The notes beneath the pieces were generated by a model that made no database searches, was not told the DNA's origin, and worked only from the letters and a program-made list of their open reading frames with translations. A stretch of 64,000 bases of DNA, from assembly GCA_023411815.1 (NCBI GenBank), contig JAEYOJ010000098.1, forward strand, positions 9,873 through 73,872, read 5' to 3'. The position numbers were made by a program, and so were the translations under genes. How positions within the stretch are numbered: position 1 is the stretch's first letter; the number at the start of each line of letters is the position of its first letter. This document shows, one piece after another, positions 1 through 7,938 of the stretch. Source of the DNA: Pseudomonadota bacterium. Its GTDB lineage: Bacteria > Desulfobacterota > Desulfovibrionia > Desulfovibrionales > Desulfovibrionaceae.

Positions 1-296
1 CGGCCCATGATCTGGCGCTTCATGTGCGCGTCGGCGTTGTCCTCGCCCACGTTGTGGCGGTACCGGGACACGGGCGCGTGAGGCGCGAGTCGCTCCAGCC
101 AGGCGTCGTAATCATGGTGCAGGCCGGGCTCGTCATCGTTGATGAACACGCTGGCCGTGATGTGCATTGCGTTTACCAGACAAAGCCCTTCACTGATGCC
201 GGACTCGCGCAGGCATTGCTCCACCTGAGGCGTGATGTTGATGAAGGCCCGGCGCGTGGGCGTCTCGAACCACAGTTCCTTGCGGAAGGATTTCAA
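1..296 (-). CDS. YjbQ/UPF0047 family protein (3' part outside window)
   Basis: The reverse strand reads a YjbQ-type protein (secondary thiamine-phosphate synthase family). The N-terminus runs LKSFRKELWFETP, then FINITPQVEQCL, NAMHITASVFIND and HHDYDAWLERLAP, and then SRYRHNVGEDNADAH, the conserved His/Asn/Glu block of the family. About 98 of the usual ~135-140 residues are in the window; the stop lies beyond position 1. The only reasonable start is TTG at 296, with AGGGGAAG 3-10 bases upstream; no ATG is in frame. It is divergent from the next gene. Enzymatic role in cells of this family is uncertain; thiamine-phosphate synthase activity is known from heterologous complementation. Confidence 0.85.
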   Translation of the reverse strand, partial: MKSFRKELWFETPTRRAFINITPQVEQCLRESGISEGLCLVNAMHITASVFINDDEPGLHHDYDAWLERLAPHAPVSRYRHNVGEDNADAHMKRQIMG

Positions 297-477
297 GCCG
301 CTTCCCCTGTTTTCGGTCGGCCTTGGGGCTTCATGGCCCAGGCCGACGGGAATTGCAAGTTGCAGTACGCGGTTAGGGTGGAAATCGAGCCATTCTCGCG
401 GTGGACGTTATTTTTTGCTTGCTGAAACCCGCTTTGGCCTTTAACCGATTGAAAAACTCTCGCACGAGGGAGACTTC

Positions 478-906
478 ATGCTCCAGACTACGGAAATGGA
501 TCTGCAGGAGCTCGTCAGAAGCCTGTTCGAGCACCTGGTGGATCGCATAAACGACGATTACGATGACTTGGCTTCGCTCGTTGAACTGGTCAAGGAAGAA
601 GAGGCCGTCTACATCTGGTTCGCGGGCGAGGATGATCGGCGCAAAGCCGCTCGCTACACGGCCCTGGTGGCCTGGTCCAAGCCCGAGGGCACCCTGGCCT
701 TCGAGCTGCAGGTGGACGAGTCAAAGCCCTTCGCTTTCTTCCGCATGACGCCCGGGCAGGAACTGAACCGCTCGCTGCTTGTCGCGGACCTTGGCGCCAT
801 CGACCGCTCCTCGGTCAAGGCCATGTTCGATGTCCTGGCGGGCAAGGGCTACCTGAACGACTTTTTCTACCAGGTGCGCGTGGCCACGGCCGTCACCACG
901 AGCTGA
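478..906 (+). CDS. Conserved-type hypothetical protein, 142 aa
   Basis: I do not recognise this family. It is a 142-residue acidic cytosolic protein with no signal peptide or membrane segment. The N-terminus is a helix-rich acidic stretch (DLQELVRSLFEHLVDRINDDYDDL), followed by alternating beta-like segments (AVYIWFAGED, TLAFELQVDE, FAFFRMTPG), which resembles the general shape of small alpha/beta chaperone-like folds. The ATG has a GAGGGAGAC ribosome site upstream. A G+C-rich 10-bp hairpin follows the stop. Codon use matches the neighbours, so it is probably a real gene. It is transcribed toward the EAL-HDOD gene, which ends convergently. Confidence 0.7.
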   Translation: MLQTTEMDLQELVRSLFEHLVDRINDDYDDLASLVELVKEEEAVYIWFAGEDDRRKAARYTALVAWSKPEGTLAFELQVDESKPFAFFRMTPGQELNRSLLVADLGAIDRSSVKAMFDVLAGKGYLNDFFYQVRVATAVTTS

Positions 907-924
907 GGCGATTTCGCCTGCCAT

Positions 925-948
925 CGCCGCGGCCCTCCGGCCGCGGCG
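925..948 (+). terminator. G+C-rich hairpin after the 142-aa gene
   Basis: A perfect 10-bp stem with a 4-base loop (CGCCGCGGCC / GGCCGCGGCG) lies 19 bases after the stop codon. There is no T-run behind it, so it may slow or stabilise rather than terminate by itself. Confidence 0.4.
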
Positions 949-1069
949 CATACCTCCCCAGCCAGAGAAACGGAAGTCTGGCCGCGGCGCCTTTATAGAC
1001 AGATTGCCTTTAAAAGGCCCGCTCCGGCGCTGCCGACGCAAGTGGATCGAGCCCGCGCCGAAGCTGGCG

Positions 1070-1095
1070 GAAAGCCATGCCGACGCATGGCTTTC
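1070..1095 (-). terminator. Hairpin downstream of the EAL-HDOD gene
   Basis: GAAAGCCATGC and GCATGGCTTTC form an 11-bp stem with a 4-base loop, just after the reverse-strand stop at 1115. A second short palindrome (GCATTTT/AAAATGC) lies between the stop and this hairpin. No clear T-run on the reverse strand, so termination is a guess. Confidence 0.35.
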
Positions 1096-1114
1096 AGAGC
1101 ATTTTCAAAATGCC

Positions 1115-2386
1115 CTAGCGCCGCAGACCTTCCTGAGTTTCGACGAATTGCTCCACCCACATCGAAGCGGTGAATACGGCCAGGGCGACCTTGTCGAAAT
1201 CCAGTCGCAGGAGCTGGAGGAGGTTTTCCAGCTCCGTCCAGTCCGGCTCCTCGAACAGCTCGGCGAGCTGCAGCAGCGGCAGATACTCCGTCTTGCGCCG
1301 GCACAGGGCGCCCTTGAGCCGCACATCCAGGGGCAGGTCCGCCAGGATTTGCTCCATGGGCACTCCCAGCAGGGTTTCGAGCAGGGAAAAAGCGCCGAGC
1401 AGGAACATCTCGCCCGAGTCGAAGTGCAGCTCCGGATGCTGCGTGGTCACCAGCTCCAGGAACTTGGCTCTTTGCAGCGAGACGAAAAGGAGTTCGCTGT
1501 CATCGTCGTCGTTGAGCATCTCCGCCAGCAGCACCGTGCTCAGCCACGTCCGGACCTTGTTCCAGCCCAGCAGCGTGATGGCCTGCTTTATGGAGGTGAT
1601 CTTGACCGGCATGGAGAATATGGCCGAGTTGAGGTAGGCGAGCAGGCGCAGGCTGACGGAAACGTCGGCCTGAATGGCGTTGGCTAGCTCGGCGAAGTCC
1701 GGATCCCTCCGCTCCATGATCTGGAATATCTGCAGCCGCGAGGTCTTGTGCGGTGGAATGGGTTTGCCTGGGATAATCTCCGGAGCCTTGAAGAAGGGGC
1801 CCGCGAACAGGGAGAAGCCCATGTCGTGGTACGCGGCCAGTAACGACCTGTCGGCGACGCCCCTGGCCAGGAATGTGGCGTCGAACAGCTCCCAGCCCTT
1901 TATTCTGCGACGCACTTCGTCCGGCGACAGGTCGGCGACGTCGAGGCTGATGATGTCGCTGACCTGCAGCAATCCTCCATCGGCATCGTAGGAACTTACC
2001 TCGGCCAGTATCACGTGGCCTTCCGCCTTGAGGCGCTCGACCTCCTTCAGTCCGGCCGCGCTCAGCGGCTTCGAGGCCGAGATGCGGAAGACGATCTGCA
2101 CGGGCGGAGCGATGAAGCTGACCGCCTGCAGGAGGAACCGCTCCTGGACGGGGAGAACGGCCCGGGCTCCGCGGTCAAGGATGCGCCGCAGCACGTTGCG
2201 CCTGTCGCGAGCCTCCTGGAGGCTCGCGGCCTCCTCTGGCGTCACCTGCAAGGCCTTGCCTGCATGGATCTCCTTTGCTTGCAGATCGTAGCCCCAGATC
2301 GAAAGGCTCTTGTCGTAGATAGGCTGCCGAATGTAGAAAAGCGCCTTATCGCCCTTGGGTGCCGCCTGTCTTGGATTCACATGCAT
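1115..2386 (-). CDS. EAL-HDOD domain signalling protein (YuxH-like)
   Basis: A 423-residue protein with a degenerate EAL half (about residues 15-205) and a HDOD half (about 210-410). The EAL signature is replaced: FYIRQPIYDKSLSIWGYDLQAKE stands where active phosphodiesterases have an E-x-L motif, so cyclic-di-GMP hydrolysis is unlikely and a binding or scaffolding role is inferred. The HDOD part shows LQIFQIMERRDPDFAELANAIQADVSVSLRLL and IKQAITLLGWNKVRTWL. The ATG at 2386 has AGGA 9 bases upstream; an in-frame TTG lies 6 codons earlier. It is divergent from the histidine kinase, separated by about 420 bases. Confidence 0.88.
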   Translation of the reverse strand: MHVNPRQAAPKGDKALFYIRQPIYDKSLSIWGYDLQAKEIHAGKALQVTPEEAASLQEARDRRNVLRRILDRGARAVLPVQERFLLQAVSFIAPPVQIVFRISASKPLSAAGLKEVERLKAEGHVILAEVSSYDADGGLLQVSDIISLDVADLSPDEVRRRIKGWELFDATFLARGVADRSLLAAYHDMGFSLFAGPFFKAPEIIPGKPIPPHKTSRLQIFQIMERRDPDFAELANAIQADVSVSLRLLAYLNSAIFSMPVKITSIKQAITLLGWNKVRTWLSTVLLAEMLNDDDDSELLFVSLQRAKFLELVTTQHPELHFDSGEMFLLGAFSLLETLLGVPMEQILADLPLDVRLKGALCRRKTEYLPLLQLAELFEEPDWTELENLLQLLRLDFDKVALAVFTASMWVEQFVETQEGLRR

Positions 2387-2803
2387 GCGCGGGGGTCCTT
2401 CCAATCCCTTTATCTCTTAAGTTGCTTCAACCAGCTTTGCGTTCGGAATGCATACGCGAGGAGTGATGGCTTGCAGCCCTCGCATTGGGAACATGGCGCA
2501 GAGGCGAATGCCGACCTGTGTGGAGAGGTGAGCTGCATGTGCATGTCTTGGATCGGCGGAGGACCCTGCTTCCGCGATGCTATCAAGAAACATGCCTTGC
2601 GGCAGCTCCCTTGCATGCGCTGGTTGACCAAGACAGCCTCAAGGTGGGATGATGGCGTGCGCCTTCATACATGGGGCATGCCGACGTCACGGCATGCAAA
2701 TCGGCGGGTCGAGGACTTGTGGATGGAAGCCCACTGGTCATGGACGGTCGCCGATATCCGCCGTTCCCGGCGGCGACCGGCCGGTATCCGCCAGAAGCAG
2801 GCA
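2387..2803. other. Divergent intergenic region, about 420 bases
   Basis: This lies between the divergent EAL-HDOD and histidine kinase genes. The kinase reading frame stays open through it, but the translated sequence (Cys/Arg/Trp-rich) looks like non-coding readthrough. It holds an inverted repeat at 2676-2697 (GCATGCCG / CGGCATGC around a 6-base centre). No promoter could be assigned with confidence. Confidence 0.5.
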
Positions 2804-4636
2804 ATGGCACATATGCACATGGACTTGAACACTGATAGCGAGGCCAACGCCACCGGCGGCGCCGGGCGGCGCGAGGCCCCGGTCGAAGCTTTGGAGCGTT
2901 CGCGGCTGGCCTTCGAGCTGAGCCCCGAGGCCATGAGCATACTCCGGCTGTCGGACGGCGCGTGTCTCGATGTGAACCAGCGCTATGCCGAACTGCTGGG
3001 CCGCGGCCGGGGCGAACTGCTGGGCCGCGCTTACGCGGGCCTGGATCGCCTGGCTGACCCGGGACAGTACGAGCGCTTCACGCAGTCGCTGCGGGCCGCG
3101 GGCAGACTCGAAGGTTTCTGGGTCAGCTTGTCTTGCGTGGAGGGCGACAGCCGGGAAGTGGAGATCTCCGCTCGCATCGCCGAACTGGACGGCGAGCCCT
3201 GCGTGCTGTGCGCGGTTCGCGAAACGAACCGTTCCCGACATGCGGGGGGATCGCCCTGCCGCGGCGAGCGCCCTGACGACGAGCAGGCCTGCCGCCTGCT
3301 GGTGGACAACGCCTTCGAGGGCTTAGCGCTCGTCCGGGACGAGCGCGTCTGTTTCGCCAATCCGCGCTTCCTGGATATCTGCGGCTACTCTCATGAGGAG
3401 CTGGCAAACAAGTCGGTTTTCGAGCTGATCCACCCCGACGAGCGCGAAGGCTTCCGTCTGCTTCACGAACAGCGGCTGAGCGGGGCGAGCAGGCCCGCCT
3501 CCCACGACATCCGCGGAGTGTGCAAGTCCGGAGAGGACATCTGGCTGCTGATGCACGTCGAGTCCGTGGAGTGGCGCGGCAAGCCGGCCGTGCTGGTCTG
3601 CGTGACGGACATCAGCCGGCAGAGGCGCGCCGAGGAGGCCCTGCGCAGGAGCCAGATGCTCTACCAGGCCATTGTCGAGGACCAGACCGAGCTGGTCTGC
3701 CGTTTCACCCCCGACACCCGACTTACCTTCGTCAACGACGCCTTCGCCCGTTTTTTCGGCTGCGGCAAGGCGGACCTCCTGGGCTCGCGTTTCCTCGACC
3801 TTGTGCCCGAGGAGGATCGGGAGGACCTGGGCGCCTATCTGGCCGGCTTCAATCGGGATAGGCCGAGCAATTGCCTGGAGCATCGCGTGCTGTCCGCCAG
3901 CGGCCGCAAGACCTGGCTGCAGCGCTGCGACCGGGCCTTGCTGGACGACGACGGCCGGACGGTCGAATTCCAATGCGTGGGGCGGGACACGACCAACCGT
4001 CGGCTCTACGAGGAGCAGATCGTCAAGTCGCTGCAGGAAAAGGAAATCCTGCTGCGCGAGATTCACCATAGGGTCAAGAACAACCTCCAGATCATTTCCA
4101 GCCTGTTGCACCTTCAGGCCGCCACGGATAAAAGCGGCGCGCAGCGGGATTTGTTCGTGGAGAGCCAGAACCGCATTCTGACCATGGCCTTGGTCCACGA
4201 AGAGCTGTACCGCTCCGACGACCTGGCCTCCATCGACCTGCTGGCTTACATGCGCAAGCTCGTGGACCGGCTGGTCAGCGCCATGGGCGACCGGCGCAGG
4301 GTCCAGGGCGTGGTCGACGGCGAAACCGTGGCCCTGACCATCGACGCGGCCATTCCCAACGGGCTTATAGTCAACGAGCTGGTCACCAATTCCCTCAAGC
4401 ACGCATTCGGCCAGGGCGAGGACGGGCGGATTTCAATCAGCGTCTCCCGCTCGGGCGAAACGGCGATCTTGGAAATAGCGGACACGGGCCGGGGGCTGCC
4501 CGAGGGATACGATTTCCGGACCGCCAAGTCGCTGGGGCTGCAGCTCGTGGTCCGGCTGGTCAAACAGCTGCACGGGAACATCGAACTGCTGCCGGGGCCG
4601 GGCACCCGCTTCCGCCTGACCTTTCCGGTGCGCTGA
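2804..4636 (+). CDS. Triple-PAS sensor histidine kinase, HisKA_2 type
   Basis: A 610-residue cytosolic kinase with no membrane segment. Three PAS domains follow one another: about 35-140 (RLAFELSPEAMSILRL), 165-280 (VDNAFEGLALV, FANPRFLDICGYSHEEL) and 285-400 (RFTPDTRLTFVNDAFARFFG). Next comes a HisKA_2 dimerisation motif, EIHHRVKNNLQII, with the likely phospho-acceptor at His422. An HATPase domain follows with the N box NELVTNSLKHAF and the G box DTGRGLPEG. Three in-frame ATGs lie close together (2804, 2813, 2819) and the choice is uncertain. No response regulator is adjacent, so the partner is elsewhere. Soluble PAS kinases of this type often sense redox state, light or small ligands; the signal here is unknown. 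Confidence 0.9.
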   Translation: MAHMHMDLNTDSEANATGGAGRREAPVEALERSRLAFELSPEAMSILRLSDGACLDVNQRYAELLGRGRGELLGRAYAGLDRLADPGQYERFTQSLRAAGRLEGFWVSLSCVEGDSREVEISARIAELDGEPCVLCAVRETNRSRHAGGSPCRGERPDDEQACRLLVDNAFEGLALVRDERVCFANPRFLDICGYSHEELANKSVFELIHPDEREGFRLLHEQRLSGASRPASHDIRGVCKSGEDIWLLMHVESVEWRGKPAVLVCVTDISRQRRAEEALRRSQMLYQAIVEDQTELVCRFTPDTRLTFVNDAFARFFGCGKADLLGSRFLDLVPEEDREDLGAYLAGFNRDRPSNCLEHRVLSASGRKTWLQRCDRALLDDDGRTVEFQCVGRDTTNRRLYEEQIVKSLQEKEILLREIHHRVKNNLQIISSLLHLQAATDKSGAQRDLFVESQNRILTMALVHEELYRSDDLASIDLLAYMRKLVDRLVSAMGDRRRVQGVVDGETVALTIDAAIPNGLIVNELVTNSLKHAFGQGEDGRISISVSRSGETAILEIADTGRGLPEGYDFRTAKSLGLQLVVRLVKQLHGNIELLPGPGTRFRLTFPVR

Positions 4637-4718
4637 TTTTCCATCGCGCATATAGATTTACCCATTGATCCATGCTGGTGAATTGAATACTAATTACGCG
4701 ACAGGGTAGGTGTTACTC

Positions 4719-5144
4719 ATGACAAGCGAGCAAACCGCCGCGGCGGACTTGCAGGCCTTTTTGGACGATTGGGCTGTTCAGGGCGGAGGGACAGCACGCA
4801 AGGCCTTGCAGATGATCCTCACGCGGATCGACTTTCTTGGCGACACGGAGATCCAGTACCTTGCGAGGCCCGGCATCAGCCGTTCGGTGCGCGTGAGGCG
4901 ACTCGACCAGTCCGCCAGGCCGCTCTTCCTGCTCATGGACGTCGTGGGCGAAGACCCGGCCGAGCGCTGGCTGTCCGTCTGCTTCTATGGGGATACGGTC
5001 AGCGACCCGCGTGAGCTGGGCGATCGCGTGCCCGGAGGCTTGCTGGGCGAGGACGGCCTCTGTTTCGATGTGGACGGGACTGACCCGGAGCTGCTGGAAT
5101 ATGTGGCCCGCCGCGTGGAAGAAGCCCATCTGGCCGCGGCCTAG
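4719..5144 (+). CDS. Hypothetical protein, 141 aa
   Basis: I do not recognise a family. It is a soluble acidic 141-residue protein with a helical N-terminus (TAAADLQAFLDDWAVQ), a central beta-rich part (SRSVRVRRLDQSARPLFLLMDVV, WLSVCFYGDTVSDP) and a C-terminal helix (PELLEYVARRVEEAH). The ATG at 4719 has AGGGTAGG upstream; an in-frame GTG at 4710 is less well placed. It sits 82 bases after the histidine kinase in the same direction and could be co-transcribed, but nothing in the sequence ties it to that signalling protein. Confidence 0.7.
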   Translation: MTSEQTAAADLQAFLDDWAVQGGGTARKALQMILTRIDFLGDTEIQYLARPGISRSVRVRRLDQSARPLFLLMDVVGEDPAERWLSVCFYGDTVSDPRELGDRVPGGLLGEDGLCFDVDGTDPELLEYVARRVEEAHLAAA

Positions 5145-5259
5145 AGGCGGTGGACACGGCGGGGGAATGCACGATTCGCCCGCCGTGACGGCCCGCGCGG
5201 CAAAGGCCGGGGGCACGAAGCGCGCGGGCCGGGCCATGTGCACATGTGCGCCGGAAGGA

Positions 5260-5288
5260 TTGCTCCAGCCGCTTGCTAATTTCATACT
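5260..5288 (+). promoter_or_regulatory. Candidate promoter of the Rrf2 gene
   Basis: TTGCTC (5260-5265) and CATACT (5283-5288) are separated by 17 bases. Both boxes are imperfect matches. A 12-base palindrome CATGTGCACATG lies just upstream at about 5235-5246. Confidence 0.3.
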
Positions 5289-5347
5289 AGTTTGGTAGGA
5301 AAAGAGGCCGGACGGAACAAGCAGCTGGCTTCGAAGGAGATGTCTCC

Positions 5348-5794
5348 ATGCGCCTCTCGACTCGCAGCCGTTACGGGACAAGAATGGTCCTGGACATGGC
5401 CCTTTACGGCACCGAGGGTCTGGTGCGGCTCTCGGACCTGGCCACGCGGCTCGACGTTTCGGTGAAGTATCTGGAAAAGCTCGTGCGCGAGCTGCAGAAA
5501 GCCGGCTACGTCTACAGCAAACGCGGGCCCATGGGCGGGCACGGTCTCGCCCGGGACGCTGCCGGCATTTCCGTGGGCGAGGTCGTCCGGCTGCTGGAAG
5601 GCGATCATGCCCTGACCATGTGCGCTCAGGAAGACAAGGGCTGCAAGCACGTGGACGACTGCATCATGCGCAGGGTCTGGGCCGATGCCAGCGAGGCCAT
5701 GTTCGCCGCGCTGGACGCGGTCACTTTCGCCGACCTTGTGCGCGAGGCAAAAGACAAGCAATTCAGCTGCGATTTCAGCCTCAAGGAGCTGTAG
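5348..5794 (+). CDS. Rrf2/IscR-family transcriptional regulator
   Basis: A 148-residue winged-helix regulator. The N-terminus MRLSTRSRYGTRMVLDMAL and the recognition region LATRLDVSVKYLEKLVRELQKAG are typical of the Rrf2 family. Three cysteines, Cys92, Cys99 and Cys105, have C-x6-C-x5-C spacing close to that of the IscR/NsrR cluster ligands, so an iron-sulfur cofactor is likely. It probably senses iron-sulfur status, oxidative stress or nitric oxide; no iscS/iscU genes follow, so the target cannot be read from context. The ATG follows GAAGGAGATGTCTCC. A strong terminator closes the unit. Confidence 0.9.
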   Translation: MRLSTRSRYGTRMVLDMALYGTEGLVRLSDLATRLDVSVKYLEKLVRELQKAGYVYSKRGPMGGHGLARDAAGISVGEVVRLLEGDHALTMCAQEDKGCKHVDDCIMRRVWADASEAMFAALDAVTFADLVREAKDKQFSCDFSLKEL

Positions 5795-5875
5795 GGGCTG
5801 GCCATATCGCCGCACGGGCAACCGATGCGGCCGGCCACGACCGGCAGGGCGTCCCTGTCGGCACGGGTCAAGGAC

Positions 5876-5918
5876 CGGGTACATCAAGATAGGGGGGATG
5901 TACCCGTTTCCTTTTTCT
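5876..5918 (+). terminator. Rho-independent terminator after the Rrf2 gene
   Basis: CGGGTACATC (5876-5885) pairs perfectly with GATGTACCCG (5897-5906) around an 11-base loop, and is followed by TTTCCTTTTTCT. It lies about 80 bases past the stop. Confidence 0.75.
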
Positions 5919-5982
5919 GTCACACCAAATCCGGGCTAGTCACGGTAAGTGCTGGGCCTCCGATGCTTCAGCGGCGGGCCGC

Positions 5983-6480
5983 CTATTCCCCGAGCTTGCA
6001 CAGCCGCTGGATGAGCCCCGTGGTCGAATAGCCGGGCAGGAGCGGCAGGCTGTGCACGCTGCCGCCGGCGGCTTCCACCACGTCGCGGCCCACGATGTTC
6101 TCCACGCTCCAGTCGCCGCCCTTGACCAGCACGTTCGGCCGCACGATCTTGATGAGTTCCAGCGGCGTATCCTCCTCGAAGGACACGATGTACTCCACGC
6201 ATTCCAGGCCGGCCAGTACGAAGGCCCGTTCGGCCAGGCGGTTCACGGGGCGCGTGGGCCCCTTGAGGCGCTGCACGGATTCGTCGGAATTGAGACCGAG
6301 CACGAGCATGTCGCCCATGGCCCTGGCACGCTGCAGCAGGTCGACGTGTCCCGGATGGAGGATGTCGTAGCAGCCGTTGGTGAAGACGATGCTCGTCACC
6401 GGCCGCATGGGGGCCAGCACGGCGCCGATCTCGCTGCGCGAGCGCAGCTTGGGGTTGGCTGGAAGCCGCAGGGGGCTCAT
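5983..6480 (-). CDS. rfaE2: D-glycero-beta-D-manno-heptose 1-phosphate adenylyltransferase
   Basis: A 165-residue nucleotidylyltransferase that makes ADP-heptose for the lipopolysaccharide inner core. The signature TNGCYDILHPGHVDLL (with the H-x-G-H ATP site at about residues 42-45) is followed by GLNSDESVQRLKGPTRP and NVLVKGGDW, all diagnostic of the RfaE C-terminal (HldE2) domain. The separate kinase domain is not in this window, so the organism has split kinase and transferase. The start overlaps the upstream cysteine-cluster gene by 4 bases (ATGA) with GGAGGAAAGC as ribosome site, so the two are translationally coupled. Confidence 0.95.
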   Translation of the reverse strand: MSPLRLPANPKLRSRSEIGAVLAPMRPVTSIVFTNGCYDILHPGHVDLLQRARAMGDMLVLGLNSDESVQRLKGPTRPVNRLAERAFVLAGLECVEYIVSFEEDTPLELIKIVRPNVLVKGGDWSVENIVGRDVVEAAGGSVHSLPLLPGYSTTGLIQRLCKLGE

Positions 6481-7286
6481 GCTTTCCTCCGCAGGTTAGC
6501 GCAGTCGCCGAAGAGCACCAGCTCCAGCCAGTCCATGGCGAAACGCAAGGTTTCCTCCTCGTCCTCCAGGATGGCCCGCATGCGGTCCTCGTCCAGGTCC
6601 AGCCGATCGAACACCTTCATGTCCTCGATGAACTTGCGGAAGTTGTCGGTCTGGAACAGGGCCAGGAAGGCCATGTTCGTGTGCCGGTCGCTCATGGGCC
6701 GGCCGGCCTTCTTCTGGCGGCCCATGATGTCCGTGAGGCGGTCGTTGGAGAGATTGTAGGCCACGAGGCCCTGGTCGGACAGCCACGTTTCGGGCGTCCA
6801 GTCGCGATCTTCCTCGAAGCCGCGGCAGTGGTCCTCGCGCACCAGGAAGAACTGCTGCTTGATCCGGCCCGAGGCGGTCAGGCGCGTGGCCCGGCCCAAG
6901 GGGTATGTGCGGCAGGCCGCGGGCCTGTTCTCGTACACGGAGCAGCCCTTGGCCGTGACAAAGGGGCAGGGCTTGCCGGCGCCGGGCATCATCCTGAGCT
7001 GGAGCAAGGGAAAGCCGGTGTCCGGGGCGACCACGAGCACGGCGCGGTTGCCGATGAATGTCCGGCTGTCCTCGCCCAAGGCGCGCCGCAGGCGCAGGGC
7101 GTCATATGGCGTTATGGTCAGGGTCAGGTCTCCGCAGCAGGCGTTGAAGCAGGGCACTCCCGGATGGCAGGCGAAGCGGAATGATTCCCGGACGCCGATC
7201 TCCGGCAGGCTTTTCAGGAAGGCCTGGGTTGCGTCCTGCTCGATCGAGGGCGCGGACGCAGCGGGTGATACGGGCTTGTCTTGCAT
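6477..7286 (-). CDS. YkgJ-family cysteine cluster protein
   Basis: A 269-residue protein with the cysteine pattern of the YkgJ zinc/iron-chelating family: FACHPGVPCFNACCGDLTLT near residues 36-55, then GKPCPFVTAKGCSVYENRPAACRTYPLGR. Members bind metal or an iron-sulfur cluster; the biochemical role is not settled. The ATG at 7286 has AGGAGAC directly upstream. The frame is open about 46 codons further but without family character. It is the first gene of a two-gene unit with the heptose adenylyltransferase. Confidence 0.85.
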   Translation of the reverse strand: MQDKPVSPAASAPSIEQDATQAFLKSLPEIGVRESFRFACHPGVPCFNACCGDLTLTITPYDALRLRRALGEDSRTFIGNRAVLVVAPDTGFPLLQLRMMPGAGKPCPFVTAKGCSVYENRPAACRTYPLGRATRLTASGRIKQQFFLVREDHCRGFEEDRDWTPETWLSDQGLVAYNLSNDRLTDIMGRQKKAGRPMSDRHTNMAFLALFQTDNFRKFIEDMKVFDRLDLDEDRMRAILEDEEETLRFAMDWLELVLFGDCANLRRKA

Positions 7287-7412
7287 GATGTCTCCTGAAG
7301 ACGGCGGTGTGCCGCTGTCAAACCGCCTTCCAATTGTCCCGCTTTGCGACAAAAGGCAAGCGCTTTGGCTTCGCCGTCGGCAGCAACGGCGCTGCTCGGC
7401 TGGCTTGCTGGG

Positions 7413-7441
7413 GTAAAATTTCAATATCGTAAAAATGTAAA
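7413..7441 (-). promoter_or_regulatory. Candidate promoter of the ykgJ-like/rfaE2 unit
   Basis: On the reverse strand TTTACA (7441-7436) and TTTTAC (7418-7413) are 17 bases apart, in an AT-rich patch about 130 bases upstream of the start. The -10 match is weak. Confidence 0.3.
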
Positions 7442-7874
7442 TATCGGATGAGCCAACACGACGGACAGCCCGTCGGCTCCTGAATCTACATTCTCATGGC
7501 CAGGCCATGAGTCTCCTGTCACCTCTCTGAGCTGGCTTTCCGTTCATGAAAGCCGAGGGCGGCCAGGGGCCGAGGCCAAGCTGTCGACGCCTTTCCTCGA
7601 ACTTGGGCAATACTGCCTGAGGATGCGCGACTCATGACCTGAGGTGCGGGTCACGAGCCGGTGGAGAGGGCATGTTGCTGGGCTGGCCATGCTTCCGGGC
7701 ATGGTAAGCCCTTGTCTGATTATGAACCAAAATGTGAATATAAGTCTTAGTCCGCGTTTTTGCTGGACCAATGCCTGCTGATCCACGTACCTATCCGTGG
7801 GATTAACTCAAATATGTTAATTCTCATAGGCGTTGCAATGGGTCTTGGGGTTGTCGTTACATTATTGTCCATAC

Positions 7875-7891
7875 TTGGCCTGCATGTTGCT
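7875..7891 (+). promoter_or_regulatory. Sigma-54 promoter of amtB
   Basis: TTGGCCTGCATGTTGCT matches the -24/-12 consensus TGGCAC-N5-TTGCW; the invariant GG and GC are exactly 10 bases apart. The predicted start of transcription is near 7902, leaving a leader of about 37 bases before the amtB ATG. Nitrogen control by an NtrC-type activator is the usual arrangement for this gene pair; no activator site was identified. Confidence 0.7.
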
Positions 7892-7938
7892 ATGTGTCGG
7901 CGTCGGCATTTACACAAATGACAGGGGAGATGGACAAA

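Larger units (their letters stand above)
7287..7938. other. Divergent intergenic region, about 650 bases
   Basis: This lies between the divergent ykgJ-like and amtB genes. It contains an imperfect hairpin at 7450-7479 (GAGCC and GACGG pairing with CCGTCGGCTC), AT-rich patches near 7420-7445 and 7720-7830, and the sigma-54 promoter of amtB at its right end. No convincing gene was seen; a 243-base open frame on the reverse strand (7544-7786) lacks coding character. Confidence 0.5.

Noticed and set aside
378..380. Active-site defect in PBP2 because the second motif is S-C-D, not S-x-N
   Set aside because: These numbers are residue positions in the PBP2 at 29835-31847. PBP2 of the elongasome normally has S-x-D here, so this is ordinary.
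2015..2803. Upstream extension of the histidine kinase frame by 263 codons
   Set aside because: It overlaps the EAL-HDOD gene in antisense, reads Cys/Trp/Arg-rich, and lacks any domain. The first plausible start is at 2804.
7544..7786. 80-codon reverse frame between ykgJ-like and amtB
   Set aside because: No ribosome site, no hydrophobic or domain pattern, unusual composition, and it lies in a divergent regulatory region.
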